Positions 29,861 through 41,800 of a stretch of 64,000 bases of DNA are shown in pieces. The notes beneath the pieces were generated by a model. That model was not told where the DNA came from and searched no databases. It worked only from the letters and a program-made list of their open reading frames with translations. The position numbers and the translations under genes were made by a program. How positions within the stretch are numbered: the stretch's first letter is position 1; the number at the start of each line of letters is the position of its first letter. Source of the stretch: Selaginella moellendorffii (Eukaryota; Streptophyta; Lycopodiopsida; Selaginellales; Selaginellaceae); the NCBI RefSeq assembly GCF_000143415.4, contig NW_003314298.1:1474978-1538977 (forward strand), written 5' to 3'.

Positions 29861-31482
29861 TCAATACAGTCCTTTCCATTGAGCAAGAAGCCTCTTAGAT
29901 AAACCACGTACTATAAAATAGGGAAAATGAATTAACACCAAATCATTCATTTTATACTTTATATGTGGATGATGATGGGAGTTGTAATGTTGTTGTTGTC
30001 CCACTTTATGCAGTCTAGGTGTTCGGAAGACTCTGCTCAGGCAAGTGGAAGAATGCTCATCAAATACTAATCCCACGATCTAGCATTGGCAACTCGTAGC
30101 AATTGCGAAAGTAAACTTAACTCCATTGGTAATATTGGATCACGACCATATAAGAGTTTATACAGTGAAGCACCAATAGAACTTTGCACCCCTATGACAT
30201 ATATCCCAATCAGAATGCTAAAAGTTCACATATTTTGCGATCATCTCTTTGAATGTCCGAATGAGCCATTCCACCAAACCGTCTGACTGTGAATGATAAG
30301 CACTCGTGAAAGTGTGGTATATCCCCAACTGAGATGTCAAAACATGAAATGCCTCAGCCATAAATGTGAGACAATTATCTGAAAGAATCTGCTTTGGACA
30401 AGAATGCTAGAACACCACTTGATTGAGGAGGAAGTATCCAATAATAGTTGCAAAGGCGCTAACAAGAGCATCAACTTCCACCCAGTGAATTAAGTAGTCA
30501 GAAGTAATAATAACATACTCATTGCTAATAGTTGATCGTGGAAAAGGTCTCATAAGATCAAATGCTACCAACTCAAATAGACGGGAAATTGCAATTGACT
30601 CCAACCATCCTTCCATAGCCCTAGGGGGAGTATTACGAGTTTGGCACTAAACATAGTTATGTACATACCGAATAACATCATATCGCATCTTTAGTCAATA
30701 GAAAGACTTACGCAACTTCTCAGTCACACAATAATGTTTCATATACCCACTTAAAATAGGAGAATCATGGTAGGTATGGAGAAACTATGGAATAAAGATT
30801 GAAAACACCATTAACCATAAATGATCATCAGGATCCATCCCCGCAAAATAAAGAAGGTTGTCTTCAAGGTGATATTGAGAATGTAAATGCTAAAATGGCA
30901 AGTCATCAGTAAGTGATGTAGAATTCTCAAACCCATCTTTAAGCTTTCGAAACCATGGCTCAATCTTTTGAGCCTCATTAACCTCATTAAGAGAAGATAA
31001 ATTTTGCTCTGTACCTTGTGGACACTGAATGTCAAGTACAACAACCACTAATAACATAAAATCCTTGTTTAGAAATTCTATAAATACTAGAACAATAGGC
31101 TCGTCAAAAATATGAGAAGAGAGTGAAGAAGGAAAAAGAGCTCGAGAAAGGGCATCAAAATTAGCTATAAAACTCCCTAGGCAATGAATAATATCAAAAT
31201 TATATATTTGAAGCTTCAAAAACCACCAGTAGTATGACCAATTAAGTTCTTTTGCTTTAATAATGAAGTAATGGCAGCATGATCACCTTCCAGTAACGTT
31301 CGAGAACTATGTAAATATGTATGAAGTTTTTTGAAACCCCAGACTGCTGCTAAACACTCCTCTTTTGTCGTGGAGTAGTTCGCTTTCGTTAGTTGTAATG
31401 TACAACTTATATATACAATGGGATAGCATTGAATAAACACACTCAAGCTCTTTTGCATCAACACACCTTTGGTGTGTGCCAT
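29861..31482 (-). mobile_element. Decayed Ty3/gypsy element A: RNase H and integrase
   Basis: Minus-strand reading shows pol domains in the normal order with many stops. RNase H comes first (31482-31085: NYSTTKEECLAAVWGFKK; later GSFIANFDALSRAL). The integrase core follows at about 30640-30060, with PFPRSTISNEYVIITSDY and later QILSDNCLTF and AYHSQSDGLVEWL. Last is the integrase C-terminal tail (30076-29861: YKMNDLVLIHFP, LLAQWKGLY). No gag or LTR is recognised nearby. It is clearly dead; it may extend into the gap at 31947. Confidence 0.85.
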
Positions 31483-31946
31483 TTGTCATTTGTGTTAGCA
31501 TTGTTTTTAAATGAGGGGGTAGTTATCTTTAGCCTCTAAGTGTTTAAAGTGTGTGTTCCCTCTCTTGCATGTGGTGCTCTTTGTAGTGTCATTCATTTTG
31601 TGAGAGTTAAGGTCTCCCTAAGCATAAAGTCTTAGTCCTAATTTAGTCATATTGAGAGGTTTTTCTTAGACTTTTTTCTTGCAAAAGTTGTCAACAAGAC
31701 TATTTAACATGTGGCTTAGTTTCATGGTGCTATTGGATTTGTTACTCCCCTTGACTGTCAAATGTCTTTTTCTATCATGCTTCTCCTTTTTGTTTTCCAT
31801 ACTTTGTGTTGGAGCTGAAGCACCATATTCTACTCATGTTGGAGGTAGTAAGCTTCCATCCTTATTGGGTTACTCTAGAGCTATAGTTGAGTGGTTATAA
31901 AGTATGCTTACTAAAGGGCTTATGTGGTGTAAAATGCTAAAGAGTC
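31483..31946. other. Repeat-like sequence next to the assembly gap
   Basis: AT-rich sequence without a supported gene, between gypsy element A and the run of N. A 73-codon frame at 31679 is hydrophobic and unrecognised; I treat it as chance. Confidence 0.35.
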
Positions 31947-32046
31947 NNNNNNNNNNNNNNNNNNNNNNNNNNNNNNNNNNNNNNNNNNNNNNNNNNNNNN
32001 NNNNNNNNNNNNNNNNNNNNNNNNNNNNNNNNNNNNNNNNNNNNNN
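31947..32046. other. Assembly gap (100 N)
   Basis: A run of exactly 100 N, the usual placeholder for a gap of unknown size. Order and distance of sequences on either side should be treated with caution. Confidence 0.99.
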
Positions 32047-33784
32047 TTGTGATGTTGTCGCAAAATGTGGTGCTATTGAGCAAGATGAAGGGTGGTATTG
32101 GTTCTTACATGGAGATAAGAGACTTTAATGCTTGGTTGATGTCATTATAGAGGGTGCATTGGCATTCAATTAGTGGCTAAGGAGTGACTATTGTTGTTGT
32201 TGTTAGTGATAATCTTATTTTAGAAGGTCCCATTTGTAACTTATTTATTGAATGCCAACTCACCACCCTTGGTCTTTTTTGGTTTTTTCTTCTTTTCCTT
32301 GGGATTTAGGCTGCTTGCTTCTTCTGATTGATTAATGCTAACAACCTATTCAAAGAAGAATGATTTGGGAGAGTTGTTCTTTATCACTATCTTGCCCTTT
32401 TTTATCTATCCCTTTTTTATAAGGTTTTTAGATTGCTTCCTTAGCCACTAGGTTGACTTCATATTTGTTATGTTTGTGGTGTCATGGGCATATTGATGTA
32501 TTTGCCCTTGGTGCTGGTTCTCGCTAGAGTGCCCAACCTTTGATGAAGACCTTCAAGAGGGTTTTAAGATTGGGAAGATTGATATATTTGGGTATGTATA
32601 TGGTGTTTGCATTTGACTCCTTTATGAGGGGCTTGTTGACTAAAACTTGTATTGTAATTATTCATATTTTCTGGCTTGCCACAATAATTTGGCCCAATTA
32701 TTTAAGGACCTCTTTTGCCTTATCCAAGTCTATCTAATGCACTCCCACCTAAAAAAGAATGGCTTGGAGGGGGAAGGTGGGTGTTTTTGCTTTGTATTTT
32801 TCCATATAGGCAAAGTGTTCCTTATAGTTGAATGGAAATGTTAATTATATCCCCTTATTCTATAAAGGTCATTAAGAGTTTATTGTTGCATGTTATTAAG
32901 TGGATGTGAAAGTCTTTGGAGTTATGCTTTTACTATATATAATGTTTAAACTAGGGCAACACCTTCTCTCAATTAAAATGTAGGTAGTTCAATTGCAAAA
33001 TCAGACTAAAGTAATTATCATGTACATGTTCCTTTATGTAGCCATAGGGTTGGATGTGCACTGGTGTCGAGGGCATCTTCTTCCCATCTATGGGATGGTC
33101 TAAAAGAATTTTTTAATCCTCTTGACTTGTCTATTGAGCCTGATCTTCTTGGCTAACTTCTCATGCTCGAGAATCATGCTGTAAGGGATGCGTTATATAT
33201 ATATGTAGTGTATAGCTTGCACCTAAGTGTAATGCTTATATGAAGTGTGATCTTAATCTTTTTTACCTTACTAACATTATAAATTAGTAAAAACTCTTTT
33301 CACTATAGTGTGAATAATTCCCACTCGCCATGTTTTTCTTTGTCCCACCATTTTTTATTACTCTTGGCTCTCCATTAATATGGATTGCTATGTCCTTCAT
33401 ATATTATGTAGTTGGCTATGAGGTAAAGACGGCATTTTATTTGAAATATTTTACCGTTAGGTTATAGTGGTGAGGTGCTTCCTCCCTTTTGTAAGTGTTA
33501 TGATTTCTTTGCTTTGCTTCTTTGACTTTTACAATCAAAACCCTTTTATTTTACACATCATTAATCTTTTTGTTTCTTCATTCCAAAATGCTCCCACTCA
33601 CCACTTTTTAATTCCTTTGTTTTTTTGTATTGCTTCCTCTTAACTACTTACTAATTCTTTATTTTGCATTGTTGCCCTTTTATTTTGTGTTGATTGAGAT
33701 TGCCTCCTTAGGTTGTTATTGGGTTGCTTGAGTTATTAGTCTTTTGTTTATAGCAAGTTGTTGTTAGGCCATCTAAATTTTTTG
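32047..33784. other. AT-rich degenerate sequence, no gene seen
   Basis: About 1.7 kb of T-rich sequence with scattered short frames and no recognisable domain. It probably belongs to the same repeat block as the flanking elements. Confidence 0.4.
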
Positions 33785-36700
33785 TTTTCTTATAGTTTTC
33801 TACAATAAGTTTCAAAATTTAAATAGAAAAAACAAAAAATTATACCTCCTATTTATTTGGTATGGCTAAACTCCTCCACCTACTAATGCAATGAATTAAA
33901 TAATCCCATATTGTAGTGGCAAAAACATAAGTTAACAAATTTACAAATAATAGGATATTGCTCTAAATAATCTAAAGGGTAGTTATTGCAAAATTTTGTC
34001 ACTTAACCACTCTTTTATGTTTCAAATATTCACCCCTTTATATATTTACATATAAAGATAGTCACATTATTTCAATGTTGAGAACATTTTTTACTAATGT
34101 TAACTTTTCTAAGGCATGGCTATTGAAAAATAAATATGAGCATTAAAATATTAAAAAAATAGAAAATTACAAATTTGTCATAAAAGGAAGTAAAAGTATC
34201 CAAAATTTACTTTTAGTTCATGTAAAATATTTTGAGTATATTTTTTATCATCAATATTTTTTTATCTTCACATGAACCCTTCAAATAAAGAGCATAAGAG
34301 GTGAGCCTTGCAACTAGTGAATTAATGAAACAAACGTCACTAAAGTTGATGACAAAATAGATATGAGTCATTCGAAAAGTAATATATCAGTTATGTATTT
34401 ATTTCCAACTTTTGGTATATCTAGTACTACAAAAAACTAATAAATTATTTGTTGAATAAGGTAAAGAAATATTTTTAGTCAGTTATAATTAAAGAAATTG
34501 TTATATCGAAGTAAAACCTCATGTCTAAGTTGTGAATAAATAATATTAATTTGAATGAAGAAAAGAAGATCATCTATTATACTTGGGTTAAATGGGTTGT
34601 GGTATTATATTTTTTGTTAGTGATGAATAAATAAGTTTGCTCTTGTTTTAGTTGTTAGCAACCATTTAGATAAAAATGTAAAAATTTAAATATATATGCG
34701 TAACTTATCTTTATTGAATCAAGTTACTATGAGTTGAAAAGCAAAAACTACAACATTAAATAATAGAAAGAGTGGCTTGAAAAAAAAATACATTTATGGA
34801 GAAGAAATCACTATAGACCAAAACCCAAACTTATATTAACCCTCCTTTCCATTGATAAAAAAATGTTAACAAACCCTAAGTAAGGGCTTCATATCTTGCT
34901 TTTTAAGTTGAAGCCCTTACCTAGGATTTATTAACATTGTAGTTTTTTGCAATAAGTTTTAAAACTTAAATAAAGAAAAAAAAAATGTATACCTCCTATT
35001 TATTTGGTATGCCCAAATTCCTCCACCCACTAATGTAATGAATTAAATAATTCTATGTTGTAGTGGCAAAAATATAAGTTAATAAGTTTACAAATAATAG
35101 GACATTGCTCCAAAATATTTTAAAAGGTAGTTGTTGCAAAATCTTGTCACTTAACCACTCTTTCATGTTTTAAATATTCACCTCTTCATACATTTATATA
35201 TAAAGGTAGTCACATTATTTCAAAGTTAAGAAATTTTTTACTAATGTTGACTTTTTTAAGGCACGGCTATTGAAAAATGAATATGAGCATTGAAATGTTA
35301 AAGAAATAAAACATTACAAATCTGTCATAAAAGGAAGTAAAAGTATCTAAAATTCACTTTTAGTTCATATAAAATCTTTTAAGCGCATTCTTTACCATAA
35401 ATATTTTTTTCATTTTTACATGAACCTTTCAAATAAAAAGCATAAGAGGTGAGCCTTGCAACTAGTAAATCAATGAAATAAGCGTTATTAAAGTTGATGA
35501 CAAAATAGATATGAGTCATTCTAGAAGTAATATATCAGTTGTGTATTCATTTCCAGCTTTTGGTATATCTAGTACTATGAAGCATACAAAAAACTAATAC
35601 ATTATTTATTGAATAAGGTAAAGAAATATTTTTAGTCAGTTATAATTAAAGAACTTGTTATGTCCAAGTGGAACCTTGTGTCTAATTTGTGAATAAATAA
35701 TATTAATTTGAATGAAGAAAATTAGGTTATCTATTATACTTGGGTTAAATGGGTTATGGTATTGTATTTTTTGTTGGTGATGAATAAATAAGTTTGCTCT
35801 TGTTTTAGTTGTTAGCAAACATTTAAATAAAGTGTAAAATTTTAAATATACATTTGTAGTTTATCTTTATTGAATCAAGTTACTATGAGTTGAAAAGTAA
35901 AAAATACAATATTAGATAATAAAAAGAGTAACTTGGGAAAAAACTATATCTTTATGAAAGCTAAGGCATCATAAACCCAAAACCAAATTAACCCTCCCCT
36001 CCATTGATAGAGAAATGCTAATAAACCCTAGGTAAGGGCTTTAACTTGAAAAGTAAAGAGGTTTTTAAGTTTAAAATAGCAAACATTACTATAATACACT
36101 TTAATTTAGAACCGAAGTCCAAACTAGTTACACTACAAAACAAGGGTTTAGTATTCACTCAATATCCTTTGTAAACACTAATATACAAAACGGTGTCAGA
36201 TAGTATATGACACAATTTTAACAAACTAGTGGCCTAGCATGAGGAGGAGGGTACCCCACCGACTAAAGCAGCATGGAGCTTGGGCTTAGACTTAAGCAAA
36301 ATGTAAAACAAGGAAACATAGTTGAATAAAAGCCAAACTAATGCTTTAGGTGATCGACCATACTTTCAATTAGTATCCTTACTATACATTTGGAACCCCC
36401 CACATATAAAATCTTTTGAGCATATTTTTTACTATCAATATTTTTTTTTTCTCCACATAAACTTTCAAATGGAGAGCACAAGAGTTGAGCTCTACAACTA
36501 ATGAATCTATGAAATAAACCTCACTAGAGTTGATAACAAAATGGATATGGGCCATGCTAAAAAAAATATGTCAGGTATGTATCCTCTTGGTATATTTAGA
36601 ACTATAAAGCACATATACAATATAATACATTATTTATTAAATAATATAAAAAAATACCTTGGATTAGTTAGAAGAATTTGACGCATCTAGATGGAATATT

Positions 36701-37330
36701 ATATCTAGACTATGACCAAAAAACATCAACTTGAATGAAGAGAAGGAGATCATCTATTATACTTGGGTTAAATGGGTTATGGCATTGTATCTTTTGACAG
36801 TTATAAATAAACAAATTTGCTTTTATTTTAATTGTTGTTAAACACCTAGATAAAAGTGAATTTAAATATACCTTTACAACCTTATCCTTGTTGAATCAAT
36901 CTACTTTGAGCTAGAAAGAAAAAAGTACAACATTAGATAATAGAAAAAGTAACTTGAAAAAGAACTATATTTCTATGGAGGCTAGGGCACCACAAACCCA
37001 AATTAACCTTCCCTTTTATTGATAGAGAAATGCAAATAAAACCTAAGTAAAAGCTTGAGTGTTTAAACAATAGATTTTTGGGTTTAAAATGGTGAACATC
37101 ACTATAATGCATTTGAATTTAGAGTCGAACTCCAAGTCAATTGCACTACAAAATAAAAGTCCAATATACACTTAATATCCCCTACGAGCACTATCTCTTC
37201 ATATCCAACTTTTGCATATAAAACATTATCTATCCTTATTATACATTTAGAACCCCTTATATGTAAAATCTTTTGAGCATAATTTTTATCATCAATCTTT
37301 TTTTTCTCTCCACATCTAAATTAATGTTTC
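33785..37330. repeat. Degenerate direct-repeat array, unit about 1.1 kb
   Basis: Two long copies are visible, about 33785-34925 and 34935-36050. They share in order: a block beginning ACCTCCTATTTATTTGGTATG, a GTGAGCCTTGCAACTAGT block, TCTATTATACTTGGGTTAAA, and a closing CATTGATA...AAACCCTA. A third copy (about 36385-37085) and a partial fourth (about 37230-37330) are more diverged, and a piece of the unit end reappears at 46380-46590 beyond the retroelements. No coding capacity; AT-rich throughout. Confidence 0.65.
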
Positions 37331-37440
37331 AGGTGGTCAACCATGCTCCCGATGATGTTAATCTTTATCATATTGATACTTATCCTAAGCTTTACCCATC
37401 ACCTCAATAACCCTAGACCAACCTTGGCATAGCTACTCCA

Positions 37441-37633
37441 CATAAGTTTTAACAATTAGGATCAACACTTCAGACATTGGTTTTGGTACAACAATCTGTT
37501 GAGGAACTCTATGAGCATTCCTTTGTAGCATCTCCCATAGAGAACAACCAATAACACTATGAAATGTGATATTACAACAGATTTCTGTTGTGTTCAAATG
37601 CTCAATTTAGTCATGTTGGTCTGTTGCAACATA
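37441..37633 (-). mobile_element. Ty3/gypsy element B, integrase 3' part
   Basis: Minus-strand reading gives NITFHSVIGCSLWEM, the H-S-x-x-G-x-S-P-F-E-like block that follows the core in gypsy integrases. It continues directly from the integrase core at 44959-45255 once the inserted LTR element is removed. Stop codons show it is dead. Confidence 0.7.
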
Positions 37634-37638
37634 GTACC
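37634..37638. other. Target-site duplication, left
   Basis: GTACC immediately precedes the left LTR and is repeated immediately after the right LTR (44954-44958). Confidence 0.85.
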
Positions 37639-38671
37639 TGTCGCGAATGTGACTTCGGGTATCGAAAGTTACCTGTCGGCTAGTCCTTATGGACACTCTT
37701 ACCTTACTGCCACGATGGCAGGAGGTCGGTATTGCTGGTTCCTTTTATCGGCCCCTCTTGTTCAAGTGTTAGTAAACTGGACTTTGCATCTGTACTTGGC
37801 CGGATGGGCATAAGGAAGGAATTCCTAAGTGTCTATTTAGCTGAGCATACTTGGCCTGGCTTGTTAGTTCTCTTTTGCTCTGTCTTGCACTGGCTTGACA
37901 AGAACCCTCGCATATTGAGATTGGTCCCTCAATATCGCTGGATGATAGCTTACCGTGTCTGCCAAACACCCTCGCTATCATGCCCTTTGTGTTAGTCTCA
38001 TTTCGGTCCCAAATGCTATTTATGGAAAGTGTCCAGATTTGCTCATTTGGCATATCAACGGAATGTAAAGATCGACCTGAACACAATGGTGTTCGTCCCG
38101 TCTCCAAATTCGCAATCTAGCGCCATTCCATAATTAGTAAGTTTCGAGCTTGTCCTAGAGACTAACTCCTGATACTAAGGGAGGCTTGGGGTGAAAGCCC
38201 AAAGCGTGTGTTCCTCAAGGAGGGGGGGGGGGGGGGGGGGGGGCCCCGGCCTTTGGGGGTTCCCCAAATTTAAAAAGGGAAAGGGGGGAGGTCGGGCATA
38301 ACTAACCCCCCCGGGGCAAAACCCAGCCCCCCCTTGGGGGCCCGCCCTTTTTCCGCCCCCCGCTTGGGTCTAAACCCAATTTCCTTTCCAAAATAATTGG
38401 GGGGAAACCCCTGCCCCCCCCTTAGGCCCCCGGTATTCTGAAAAAACCCCAAACCCCGTTTGGCTCCGTTTTGCGTGCTGGTCCTAGCATTGGGATGCTG
38501 GTTACTCTAGGACTGTCCAAGTCGCTCCGGGCTTCTGTCCCTTCGCTCCTTGGGCTGTATGCTCGGGAGTTGCTCCGTGGTTCGGTTCCATCACTCCTTG
38601 GCTCCACGCTTGGGAGTTTGGCACCGTTCCTTCGTTCAGTGGCCCAAGGCCCTGAACCTCGGGTTCCTATG

Positions 38672-38724
38672 GACACGTGGCATGGACACGTGGCATGTGA
38701 CACGTGGCATCTGTCACGTGGCAC
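38672..38724 (+). promoter_or_regulatory. Tandem G-box/ABRE array in LTR
   Basis: Four ACGTGGCA boxes in 53 bp, spaced 13 to 15 bp. ACGTGGC is the core recognised by bZIP factors of the abscisic-acid and light pathways. The right LTR keeps two and has two changed to ATGTGGC. Confidence 0.6.
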
Positions 38725-38753
38725 AAAGAGGGTTTAGGTTCCGCTTCGTGGTG

Positions 38754-38782
38754 TTATCCTATGGTAAATCACCATAGGATAA
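38754..38782. repeat. Perfect hairpin near LTR 3' end
   Basis: TTATCCTATGGT and ACCATAGGATAA pair perfectly across a 5-nt loop. The same hairpin is conserved at 44901-44929 in the right LTR. Confidence 0.8.
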
Positions 38783-38808
38783 AGGGTCAAAACCACGTAC
38801 GCTACATT

Positions 38809-38819
38809 TGGTATCAGAG
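38809..38819 (+). other. Primer-binding site (initiator Met tRNA type)
   Basis: TGGTATCAGAG begins 2 bp after the left LTR and is complementary to the 3' end of plant initiator tRNA-Met, the commonest primer of plant LTR elements. Confidence 0.85.
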
Positions 38820-41800
38820 GAGGACTCTCAACGAGTACTATACAATGAGATTGGGCAACTAGTCTTGTTGCATACACAGAGATGAATACGATGATCCGAG
38901 TGGGTACACATTTGGGTGTAAAGGCTTCGCAATCGTTCCTTGGGTATAGATTGGTTACCTTTTTTTTTGTACCGTGATAATGTGAGCTTGCCCTTGGGCT
39001 CATAAGATGGATTAAGGTGTTCTGTTGACACGAGTTTGAGCTTGGACTCGTGAGTGAGGCACATTAGCAACTCGAGGATACGCTTTGAGTTGGCAGGATT
39101 AATGTTAGCCTATTGGTGGTTCCATGAGTTGTTCCATGTACCGTGGGTGAAAGTAAACCTTCCTTGGGTTTGCTATGAGTGGCAAATAGGCTGGTCCGTA
39201 GCTGTTTAGCACGGCACTAGTGGATCCTTTGGGTAGGTATGGTTATAAGTGGATCAATTAAGACTATAGGGGTTAGTCTATTGGTTCAAGTAGTCATGGC
39301 CGTGCTCTCTTATAAACTTTTTTTCGATTGAACTGAAGGCAGTGCGAAAACAAGCTTGAGGTTTGGTCAAAGATGAGACCGAAAAGAGAGTCATCGGGGA
39401 CGGAGGATCAAATACGTAAATCATTTTATCTTCTTGGAGAAATGATTTGTAATGAGGTGTAACTCATTGCTCGTGTTCACATTATGCAATCAAAAATCCC
39501 TACCTTGATGCATGCTGGAAATGATAGTCTTACAAATGGCAAGTTGTGGGATGAATAACAGTGAAGCATTATACCATTTTGTCTAGGCTTGCTATTGGAA
39601 GACTTGGGTTGCAATGCTCAATTCTTTTCCGGGGAATCTTGCTATTACTCCTTGAGTAGCTTGGTGTTGGATTAGTTTTGAGTTTGGTCAGAAAAAGAGT
39701 GGCATGAGCTTGTCCGTGTTGTGAACAAAAGTTAGTGGTGTTAGGTGTTATAAATCTCTATCGATGGAGTGTGGCATTTATGTTGCATTTTGTCGAGTTG
39801 AGTTGACACTTGATACTCACATAAACCTTTGTAGTAGTGACATGAGCATTGCTTGTGGTGTTGCTCAATTGATGATCAAGACATTGTGATTTCCATATCA
39901 TATCCATGTGATAATGAGCAATGTGTTTACGAAGTTGCTTGGTTAAACAATGATCAACCCCAAAGTGGTTGATGGAGAAGCTAGTCTACTTGCACGAAGT
40001 AGCATTATAGTAGCTTTGATTAGATTCTCAATGGTGGTCCATTATGCTAAGCTTAAGTTGGTACCTTGTTTCCTTGAGGGTTTGCCCATAAGGTGTTGGA
40101 AAGGGTTATAGCATTCACTTGCTATGGCTTGTTGGTTGATCTGTAAACACTTGAAGTAGATTGTTGGATGGAGAAGGTGTGCAGTTGAGGCATTGACATC
40201 ACTAGCACTTGTGTTAGTGGAAGTGGCATTGTTGATTCGAGTGATGAGGAATTTTCCTTAAAGCTTGATCTTCTATGTCATTTTTCTTGTTAGTGTTTTG
40301 GCTTCACATTGGATCTTGAAGATGGTTGAAGAAGAGTGTTAGTGCAATGTGGATATCTAAAAATGTGGTCTTCATGATCAAGCCTTGGATGTTCACTTTG
40401 CATTTTGCGGATGTTAGTGTTAGATGTCGGAAGTATGGGCAAAGATGTTCGATGCTTAAGCATACTATGGGTCGTGAGAATTTGTGTTGAGGTGAACCTA
40501 TGTGAAGTTGTTGGTAGAAGGAAGTTAGTTGAGTCTTGAAAGTTTGTATTCCTAGACTGAGAGTCATTCTTTCTCTGGGATGGAAAATTTTCCACAAATT
40601 TTCTTAGACTTTTCCAATAGCTGATCTGTTGGTCACTTTGTCGAAAACCATTCCGTTTTCGTAAGCCAGTACAAATTAGTGAAGGGGTTGGAGTTGACTT
40701 CGGTTGGCTTAGACCTTAGTAGGTAGTTTGTATGATGCGACCCGAAAGGGATGCTGACTTTTGGGGCTAAGGCAATTGAGTTGGATAGAGTCTGGAGTTA
40801 GTATAGAAAAGTGGCCGTTGTGCTTTTCTAAGAAGGGTGACCCTTGTGCCTTTCTTTTGTAGCATTATGCTTGGTGGCAGGTTGCACCCTGCATTTTGTT
40901 AGACTCTATGAGAGTAGTGAGCTCTCACTGATCTTGACTTGGTCTTGGTAGCCTTGCGCCTTGGCTGAGGATGGTGATGTCCAACTTAGTTGTTTGCAGT
41001 GAGATGTTGGTACCCATACTATAGCTTTGTCTAAGTGGAGGTTGTGTACCGACATGAGTCCATCTCATGGTCTTCACTTTAGTTTCGGCTGAGTGTTGAT
41101 CATGCATAGCTAGCCTCTTCAAAACATGGTCAGAGCTATTGCCTAAATGCATTAGTGAGCTTATTGCGGTTGAGTTGGATTCGAGTGGTCATTTAGTCTG
41201 TGCTTGTCCATGAACCTTTATCTCATATTTGGGGTATTACGTTTATGTTGGATAAATATATGACTCAATGGCAAGAGTTTAGTGTTTGGGTCTTGTGAAG
41301 GCAAGTTGAAGAGTGATTATTTGTTGCTTTGCAACTAGTGATTACTTGTAGACTTCGTCAAGGACTGTTGACACTTGCTTCACTCGATGAACATTTAGCA
41401 GTGGTGGGCTTGCTTTATCGGATGGTGTTGCAGAGGATCGTGTTGTTAAACTTGCATGGGTTTTCCATATTGACATAATGACTATACCTCCGTCGATATC
41501 ATTTGGTTGTGTTTAGTTCGTAGTGTTGGATTTCATTGAGTCTTGGACGTGGTGAATCACTCCTTGATGATGTGTTATTTGTAGCTGAGTATTGTTGAAG
41601 GATTAGTCTCGGATACTAAGTAAAGTATCTTCGACTTTGGTTAGCTTAGTTGCTAGAGAGTTTTGGGTGGTGATTCACTCTTGCTTTCTTCTAGCTTTGT
41701 TCTGGTGTTGATGGCATTGAAGTGATGCCTTATCATTGACATTGTTGTTATTGAGATTCGAGTGAGATGAGATGTTTCTCTTTAGGATTGACATTGAGTT

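Larger units (their letters stand above)
37639..38806 (+). repeat. Left LTR
   Basis: 1168 bp, nearly the same as the right LTR. In the first 180 bp I count five substitutions, mostly transitions. Part of it (38219-38460) looks corrupted by base-calling after a poly-G tract. It contains four CACGTGGC boxes and a 12-bp-stem hairpin near its 3' end. Confidence 0.9.

Noticed and set aside
38754-38782. LTR hairpin considered as a microRNA precursor
   Set aside because: A 12-bp stem is too short for Dicer-like processing.
40290-40597. About 100-codon minus-strand frames inside the LTR element
   Set aside because: No similarity to gag, pol or any cellular family; within the range expected by chance in 5 kb.
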